Origin: Planctomycetota bacterium
Lineage (GTDB): Bacteria; Planctomycetota; JACOTG01; JAJDCM01
Assembly: GCA_029260825.1 (NCBI GenBank)
Contig: JAJDCM010000086.1
Location: forward strand, 1 to 38,006
DNA: 38,006 nucleotides
Direction of reading: 5' to 3'
Shown: positions 32,395-38,006 of the stretch, piece after piece
Position numbering within the stretch: position 1 is the first letter of the stretch
Layout: the number at the start of each line of letters is the position of its first letter
Notes under the pieces: generated by a model
The model's database searches: none
Told to the model about the DNA's origin: nothing
The model's input: only the letters and a program-made list of their open reading frames with translations
Made by a program: the position numbers and the translations under genes

Positions 32395-35049
32395 ATGTTC
32401 GTTGTCCGACCCGTGTCTTTCTGGATTTTGATTCTCTTGTGGTGTTCGGGAGCCGCCGCTCAACCGCCGGCGGAAAGAGATCTCATGAGAGACCTGCAGG
32501 AGGAGCAGATTCAGAGTCGGGAAGAGAAGAGGAAGCGGCCCTATGCGTTCGGCTGGAGGGGGCTCTCGGATGTGTTCAGTAACCATCGATACCACTCAAA
32601 TCGGCCGGTGCCGGTGATGACCTTTGGTCGATTTGGCGACATGGGATCGATCATGGATGGCGCTAGCCCGTACCGGGATGGGGAAAGTCTGGCGGCGATC
32701 TACGGCGAGGAGTGTCGGGAGACAGTGAGCTCGGATCACACCTACGGGGATCAGACCCAGCTTCATTCCTTGATGCTTCAGGCGGCGCGGGATGGAGCGA
32801 AGCGAATCATTGTTCTTCTGATGGATGGTGGCGACTGGCAGACCTACGCCGCGGCATCCATCTACTCATCGGGAGTCCATGATCAGGAGTCGATGGGGCG
32901 AGGCCTTGCTTTTTTTGACTACACCCCCCCAAACGAAGTGCCGGGTCGATCGATGAAGTCGGTCGGAGCGGTGGTCACATCTCCGATCCATGGAAGATCG
33001 CCATCCGGATTCAACATCGAGCAAGGGGGGCGCTTTCCTTGGTCGCCCCAGAATTCTCGCTACCTCGCTGGAGAGTATGCAATCGGTGGAACGGAAACAA
33101 GCATGAAGCAGGCCCATGCGGTCACCGATTCCGCGTCTTCAGCTTCTTCCATCTTCTGTGGGCGAAAGTTCAGAAACGGTGCAATCAACATGGATGTTGA
33201 GGGGAACCGGATCGAGCCACTGGGAAGAACGCTTCAGAAAAAGGGCTGGAGTGTGGCGCTTGTGACGGATGTCCCTTTCGATCACGCCTCCCCCGCCGCG
33301 GTCTACGGATCGGTGGCAAGTAGAAGCCAGTATCAGGTTCTCGGACGCCAGTTGCTGGGACTTGAGGAGTATGAAGGAGTTGATGTCTCTCTCGGGTATG
33401 GCTACCAGTTCCCGAAATTTAGGGGAGAACCCGGCGAGCTCGAGTACTTGGCCGGTGAAGATCTTGATCAGATCACGAACGGCACTGACTATCAGGTCGT
33501 GACATCAGACGCCGGAGAGAATGTGAGCGAGGCGCTGCTGGCCGCGGCGAAGCGGGTCTCGTCGAATCGAAAAGGCGCGAGGCGAAGCCACTCCAGGCTC
33601 TTTGGTTTCTTCGGCACACAGCAGCTGAATCATGCTCCTTATCGCACGGCAAACGGAGATTTTGAACCCTCCCAGGGTCTGGATGTTCGTTCGGGAGATC
33701 CGGCTCCCCGGGAATCCTATGATGCCGCGACTCTCGCGCGACTTCCTTCCCTTCAGACCATGACGGAGGCAGCTTTGGAAGTCTTGAATGCCGATGAAGA
33801 TCGACCTTTCCTCCTGTTTGTCGAGGCGGGTCTGGTTGATTGGGCGCTGCATGCGAACAACCTCGACCATGCGATTGGTGAGGTGGGTTCCGCAGAAGAG
33901 ACATTTCGACATCTTGTGGACTGGGTGACCGAGCAAGGGGGGTGGGAGGAAACATTGCTCCTGGTCACCAGTGACCATGGCCACCTTTTGCAAGTAGACC
34001 CTGAACTTCTTCGTTGCCGGCTTTTGGGCCACGCACCGATGCCTCCTGTGTCGAAACCGCTTACGAAGGTAGCGTTTGCTTCTTGCGCGAATGAAGAAAG
34101 GCCTCAGGAATTCTGGGAGCCGATCGCTGACGATGATCCGGACCTTTTTCTCTTCATGGGGGATAATGTCTACGCGGATTGGCGGGAGGAAAAGCCTCTG
34201 GTTGTTGCGGAGCAAATCAGTGGGGATTATCTCCGGGAGTCCTATTCTATTCTGGGCTCGCGGGCGGAATTTCAATCCTTCCGATCAAGGGTTCCCATTC
34301 TTGCCTCGTGGGATGATCATGACTACGGGCTCAATGACGGAGGCCAGGAGTTTCGTTTGAAGGAAACGGCGAAGCGGTCGTTTTTGGATTTCTTTTGTGT
34401 GCCTTCCGATGATCCGGTTCGATCACGCCAAGGGACCTACCAGAGTCGAGTGATCGGTCCTCCGGGAAAAACGACTCAAATACTCCTTCTGGACACCCGT
34501 TGGAATCGATCGAGTCTCAAACAAACGGACGAAAGAGGCGCCAGGGGGAAAGAGCGCTACCTTCCCGATGCAGATCCTGAAAAGGCGGTCCTGGGGGACG
34601 AGCAATGGGCGTGGCTCGAGCGAGAGTTGAGGACTCCGGCTGACCTTCGTATCGTCGTCTCGTCCATCCAGATCCTGGCGGACAGCCATGGGTGGGAGAA
34701 ATGGGGAAACTTTCCTCTGGAGAGGGATCGATTCTTCGGGCTCCTGAAGAAGACCGGAGCGAGGAACGTGATCTTACTTTCGGGTGATCGTCACGTCGGA
34801 GGGATCTATCGCTCTACAGAGCTGCTCGAGTACCCACTTTTCGAAGTCACATCGAGTTCTCTCAACATGGCATTTAGCAAGGTGGAGGATGTTGTTGATG
34901 AGACCGATCCGTTGCTCACCGCTCCTCTCTACGGCTTTCAGAACTACGGAATCATGGAGATCGATTGGGATCATTACCGTGTGACCTTGCGCCTTCGAAA
35001 CAAAGAAGGAAAGACTGTTCGGGAAGAGATCGTTGAGATTGGCGGGTAG
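32395..35049 (+). CDS. Exported PhoA-type alkaline phosphatase fused to PhoD-type phosphatase
   Basis: This 884-residue exported protein joins two phosphatases of unrelated folds. After a signal peptide (FWILILLWCSGAAA), residues about 100-535 are a PhoA-type domain: Asp144 in LLMDGGDW, Asp245-Ser246 nucleophile in TDSASSAS, Glu477, Asp482 and His486 in VEAGLVDWALHANN, and Asp527-His528 in TSDHGH. Residues about 557-884 are PhoD-like: KVAFASC, GDNVYAD (Asp590), WDDHDYG (640-643) and GDRHVGG (798-804). The PhoA part ends about 28 residues after DHGH, so the third zinc ligand (His412 in E. coli) and the C-terminal part seem to be missing, unless His546 replaces it. The PhoD part looks complete. 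ATG has GGAGG 7 nt upstream. A role in scavenging organic phosphate is likely by family. Confidence 0.88.
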   Translation: MFVVRPVSFWILILLWCSGAAAQPPAERDLMRDLQEEQIQSREEKRKRPYAFGWRGLSDVFSNHRYHSNRPVPVMTFGRFGDMGSIMDGASPYRDGESLAAIYGEECRETVSSDHTYGDQTQLHSLMLQAARDGAKRIIVLLMDGGDWQTYAAASIYSSGVHDQESMGRGLAFFDYTPPNEVPGRSMKSVGAVVTSPIHGRSPSGFNIEQGGRFPWSPQNSRYLAGEYAIGGTETSMKQAHAVTDSASSASSIFCGRKFRNGAINMDVEGNRIEPLGRTLQKKGWSVALVTDVPFDHASPAAVYGSVASRSQYQVLGRQLLGLEEYEGVDVSLGYGYQFPKFRGEPGELEYLAGEDLDQITNGTDYQVVTSDAGENVSEALLAAAKRVSSNRKGARRSHSRLFGFFGTQQLNHAPYRTANGDFEPSQGLDVRSGDPAPRESYDAATLARLPSLQTMTEAALEVLNADEDRPFLLFVEAGLVDWALHANNLDHAIGEVGSAEETFRHLVDWVTEQGGWEETLLLVTSDHGHLLQVDPELLRCRLLGHAPMPPVSKPLTKVAFASCANEERPQEFWEPIADDDPDLFLFMGDNVYADWREEKPLVVAEQISGDYLRESYSILGSRAEFQSFRSRVPILASWDDHDYGLNDGGQEFRLKETAKRSFLDFFCVPSDDPVRSRQGTYQSRVIGPPGKTTQILLLDTRWNRSSLKQTDERGARGKERYLPDADPEKAVLGDEQWAWLERELRTPADLRIVVSSIQILADSHGWEKWGNFPLERDRFFGLLKKTGARNVILLSGDRHVGGIYRSTELLEYPLFEVTSSSLNMAFSKVEDVVDETDPLLTAPLYGFQNYGIMEIDWDHYRVTLRLRNKEGKTVREEIVEIGG

Positions 35050-35089
35050 GATATTCATTTTTTGCGTCTCGTGACGGGAGTGGTTCGTT

Positions 35090-37555
35090 TTGGACGAACG
35101 CCATCTTGATGCTGTGATCGTGGAAGAGAAGCTGGGCTGGCTTCTCCTGATCCCGTTTTTTGTGTGCCTTGTTCTTTGTCCGGGTTGTGGACCGAGCGCG
35201 GGCGGAAGCGGGGAGTCTGTCTTTTCAGTCGTGACGGTTCGATCGGGCTCGGGAGCTGCTCTTCCCTGGGAGTTCTTTTATCTCAACGAAGGAATCATTC
35301 TTGATTTTACGGCTCCCGTCGACCCTCTCTCGGTTTCCGCGGATTCCATCCAGGTTCGGACCGAGGCGAGTGGCTTTTCGGAGAAGGTCGACGGAGGGTT
35401 TTCCGTCGAGGGCTCCCGTGTGCGTTTTGTTCCGCGGTTTCCGGTGAAATCGGATCTTTCGGACGGCGCTCTTGTGCAGGATACCGGGTACCGAGTTTTT
35501 CTCCCGGGAAGTTCGTCGGCGGTTTCTTTGCGTTCGATCACCGGAAGACCACTTGTCGATGAGTACAGTGGCGACTTTCGCACCCGATCCCGGGAGCCCC
35601 TTACCCTGGATCCGGATCCAGGGCCCCCTTTTCTACTCACGACCGCCGTCGATCTGGACCGGAATGGCGTCCTTGAGGCAGACGGCGATCCGCTCACGGT
35701 AAACCCGGAGGAGGCGGCTCCCGTCGACGGGAACCCTTCGTTTCTCAACATTCCTGTTGGCCGAGCGATTGCCCCGACTTCGCTTGTGTTTTCATTCAGT
35801 GAGCCCATCTTTCCCTCCTCGGTTTTCGAAGATGTTGAGGGAGACGGACCGGACCATGTGCTTCTTCGGAATGTAACTCGAGCGGTGAATCTTCCCTTTC
35901 GTCTCGAGCTCGATCAATCGTTTCGAGGAGATCTTGATCGATTCCAGTCGTTCTTGATCGTGACTCCCAGAACGACCCTTCCACCCGCGTCGATTCTCGA
36001 GCTTCGTTTTCTGAACGGGATCCGGGATTACGCTGATCCTCCCCTGGTGCTGGTCCCGACGACGGTAATATTTTCTACGGAAGGGGAATCTCAAGAGGTT
36101 TTCTTTGACGGGCTTGTTGAGGACTTTCAGTCGACAGAAAACCGTGACCCGGGCTCGACCGCCGACTGGAATGAGAACGGGTCGGCCTCACTCGCGCCGG
36201 GTTCTTCGATCGGGGGGTCGGGTGAGATGGGGGATCTCGTCGTCTTGACCGGTAGCGGACCTCCCCTCTCCGCGGAGGAGACTTCCGGGTTCTTTGACTT
36301 TCGTTCCATCTACGTGGGTCCTCAGGGCATTCTGCGATTCACGGGGAATCGACCGATTATTCTTCGTTGTGTCGGAGACATTTTGATCGAGGGAGAGATC
36401 CGATTGGATGGAGAGAGGGGAAGTGATGGCCCGGCGCGTGTGGGTAGTCTGGCCGTTCAGGGGGGTCAACCGGGACCAGGAGGTTTTCCCGGAGGAGATG
36501 CGAATTCGCCATCCGATCCAGGTCAAGGTAGTGCGGGGGAGGGGCCCCCTGGTTTTCCGCAAGGAGGTGGCGGGGGGGGAGTCAGGCTGACGACATCATC
36601 CGGCTCAGGTGGTGGAGGAGGCCATCGGACCCAGGGGGAGAGGGATTCCTTTGGGTTCTCAGGAGATGCCGGAGAAGCCTATCCTTCTGAATTCGATGAT
36701 CTTCCATTTGGTGGGGGCGGTGGTGGAGGCGGTGGCAATCTGCGGTCTACCTTCGGAGGAGATAATGCAGGAGGGGCGGGTGGTGGAGGAGGAGGTGTCC
36801 TTCTTCTCTCTTGCGCAGGAAATCTGGTGATCCGGGGAGGTGTGATCACGTCCGACGGCGGAGAGGGTGGAACTGGAGGTCCGCCGATTGGAGCATCAAG
36901 CGGTGCAGGAGGTGGTGGCGGGGGGGCCGGTGGAACGGTCGAGTTGTCCGCGAATCGTATCCTGATCGAGACCGGAATCGAGTCGGCGTTGCTGACTGCC
37001 CGATCCGGTCCGGGGGGTGAAGGCGGCAGCATACGAGCCAGGGACGGAGGGGCTGGAGGCCTGGGAGAGGTTTCCCTCATCGTTTTTGATGAAAATGGAA
37101 ATGGAATGGCGGACGAGGTCACGATGACCTCCGATACTCGATTTGATCCTTCGCCCTCCGTCGAGCTCTTGAATACACTTCGTCCTCGTCGTTCGTTTGC
37201 TCAAAGTCGTTTTCTTGACACGGGGACAGATAATCCTATTTACTCGTTCGATGGATCTGACCCGGACACGGGATATTTACTCGAAGGAGCGATGATCGAG
37301 GATGTGGTCCTGCGCAGCCCGATTCCTCCGGGTGTCAAGGTGAAGATTCTCTTTGAGGGTGTTCCCGAAGATCCAGACTTCTTGGGAAAGCCCGATGAAA
37401 ACGCAGCCACCGGCTTCACCAGCCGCATCGACAGTCTGAGCGGGCTTCGTTTTATTCGCTATCGGGTTGAGTTTGATCTCGGGGACGGCCAGGAAACCGT
37501 GGTGGGGCCCGAATTGACGCGCATCACGATCCCCTTCCGCTTCGAAATCGAATAG
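35090..37555 (+). CDS. Putative lipoprotein with Ig-like and glycine-rich repeat domains
   Basis: This 821-residue protein starts with a charged stretch, a hydrophobic segment WLLLIPFFVCLVLCPG and a Cys followed by GPSAGG, which resembles a lipoprotein signal, though the lipobox (LCPGC) is not ideal. The N-half (about 60-340) has bacterial Ig-like (Big_5-type) sequence such as FTAPVDPLSVSADSIQVR. Residues about 450-690 are strongly glycine-rich with GGGGGGGG runs alternating with short beta strands such as VLLLSCAGNLVIRGGVITSDGG, suggesting a beta-solenoid adhesin- or matrix-like domain. The C-part (about 690-821) is less biased. The start is uncertain: TTG 35090 has GGGAG 9 nt upstream and GTG 35114 is also possible. 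Likely surface- or periplasm-anchored; no enzyme motif. Confidence 0.75.
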   Translation: MDERHLDAVIVEEKLGWLLLIPFFVCLVLCPGCGPSAGGSGESVFSVVTVRSGSGAALPWEFFYLNEGIILDFTAPVDPLSVSADSIQVRTEASGFSEKVDGGFSVEGSRVRFVPRFPVKSDLSDGALVQDTGYRVFLPGSSSAVSLRSITGRPLVDEYSGDFRTRSREPLTLDPDPGPPFLLTTAVDLDRNGVLEADGDPLTVNPEEAAPVDGNPSFLNIPVGRAIAPTSLVFSFSEPIFPSSVFEDVEGDGPDHVLLRNVTRAVNLPFRLELDQSFRGDLDRFQSFLIVTPRTTLPPASILELRFLNGIRDYADPPLVLVPTTVIFSTEGESQEVFFDGLVEDFQSTENRDPGSTADWNENGSASLAPGSSIGGSGEMGDLVVLTGSGPPLSAEETSGFFDFRSIYVGPQGILRFTGNRPIILRCVGDILIEGEIRLDGERGSDGPARVGSLAVQGGQPGPGGFPGGDANSPSDPGQGSAGEGPPGFPQGGGGGGVRLTTSSGSGGGGGHRTQGERDSFGFSGDAGEAYPSEFDDLPFGGGGGGGGGNLRSTFGGDNAGGAGGGGGGVLLLSCAGNLVIRGGVITSDGGEGGTGGPPIGASSGAGGGGGGAGGTVELSANRILIETGIESALLTARSGPGGEGGSIRARDGGAGGLGEVSLIVFDENGNGMADEVTMTSDTRFDPSPSVELLNTLRPRRSFAQSRFLDTGTDNPIYSFDGSDPDTGYLLEGAMIEDVVLRSPIPPGVKVKILFEGVPEDPDFLGKPDENAATGFTSRIDSLSGLRFIRYRVEFDLGDGQETVVGPELTRITIPFRFEIE

Positions 37556-37699
37556 ATCTCGATCGATCCCGATCCCTCTCTTTGATCTGACTCCATGCCA
37601 GGCCGGAAGTGTTTTTCATTTCCTTGCGCACCAAAACCACTGTTTCACCTACCAACGATTGGGCGGGGCATTGCCTTTTTGATGGGTGAGGAGGTGGTC

Positions 37700-38006
37700 A
37701 TGAATGGGATGTTGTGGGTTGGGGGGAGTTCATTTTGGCGGTCTTTCTTCGGGGCGATGGTTGCCTTGCTTCTCTTGTTCAGGGCAAGTCCATGTCGTTC
37801 TCAAGAACTCCTCGGGGTCGTTTTTGACAGAGGGGAACTCTATCGTATTTCACCCTACGACGCTTCGATGGAGCTCATGGGAACCTTTTCTCCGGTTGTT
37901 CATCTTGGTTGCCTCGCGGTGGGAGCGGACGATCTTCTCTATGGTTTTGATACGGGCGAGCCGCGACTCTATCGGGTTGATCCCGAGACGATCAGCGTTC
38001 AGGAAA
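37700..38006 (+). CDS. Exported beta-propeller-like protein, C-terminus outside window
   Basis: The gene runs off the right edge; 102 residues are visible. ATG 37700 has GAGGAGG with 5 nt spacing; an upstream in-frame ATG at 37682 has none. A signal-like hydrophobic segment (FFGAMVALLLLFRAS) ends near SQE. The following part shows two copies of a short repeat, LYRISPYDASMELMGTFS and LYRVDPETISVQE, with YGFDTG between, like one blade of a beta-propeller or DUF4394-type repeat. Family not fixed from this fragment. It lies 144 nt after the glycine-rich protein, with no clear terminator, so it may be in the same transcript. Confidence 0.72.
   Translation, partial: MNGMLWVGGSSFWRSFFGAMVALLLLFRASPCRSQELLGVVFDRGELYRISPYDASMELMGTFSPVVHLGCLAVGADDLLYGFDTGEPRLYRVDPETISVQE

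Noticed and set aside
36560..36930. GGN-rich tract as a DNA tandem repeat or CRISPR-like array
   Set aside because: The tract is poly-glycine coding with irregular spacing and no repeated spacers, so the pattern comes from the protein.

Overview
The window looks like chromosomal DNA of a Planctomycetota-type bacterium, at moderate confidence. It is moderately GC-rich. It carries a DUF1501 protein, a serine/threonine kinase with DWG in place of DFG and a membrane tail, a very large FG-GAP/VCBS secreted protein, a glycine-rich putative lipoprotein and several secreted hydrolases. I see no rRNA, tRNA, CRISPR array, insertion sequence or phage gene. The assignment rests on protein families only; no marker gene is present.

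Layout. (1) 1-3.9 kb: a DUF1501 protein cut by the left edge, an aldo/keto reductase and a phytanoyl-CoA-dioxygenase-like protein form a tight + strand operon. A GH99-like/WbsX protein converges on it. (2) 4-9.8 kb: an ABC-F ATPase, a coupled hflK-hflC pair and a membrane Ser/Thr kinase fused to a DUF2975-like four-helix domain. (3) 9.8-17 kb: a secreted M23 peptidase, a DUF4287/DUF5655 protein, an exported NTF2-like protein, an alpha/beta-hydrolase joined to FG-GAP repeats, and an exported protein of unknown function. The last has selected-looking codons and is followed by a strong intrinsic terminator. (4) 17-31 kb: the most unusual block. A seven-gene minus-strand operon (28081 down to 18506) encodes a COG4671-type glycosyltransferase, a GT4, an APH-fold kinase, two ABC half-transporters and two more GT4 enzymes. 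Five of its six junctions overlap or are 1 nt apart. It is flanked by a second APH-fold protein with a duplicated N-lobe and a degenerate catalytic loop, and by a divergent pair made of an HPr-kinase-like ATPase and a 476-aa protein I do not recognise. (5) 31-38 kb: a secreted alpha/beta hydrolase with an EF-hand-like insert, a fusion of a PhoA-type alkaline phosphatase with a PhoD-type phosphatase, a glycine-rich putative lipoprotein, and an exported beta-propeller-like protein cut by the right edge.

How the genes may work together. The operon is best read as making and exporting or flipping a glycan or glycolipid: glycosyltransferases act at the cytoplasmic face and the ABC pair moves the product across the inner membrane. 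The two kinase-fold proteins may phosphorylate, sense or gate an intermediate. No initiating sugar-phosphate transferase, Wzx/Wzy or acceptor protein is visible, so the product is unknown. The 31-38 kb end looks like a periplasmic or surface hydrolase set, including phosphate scavenging.
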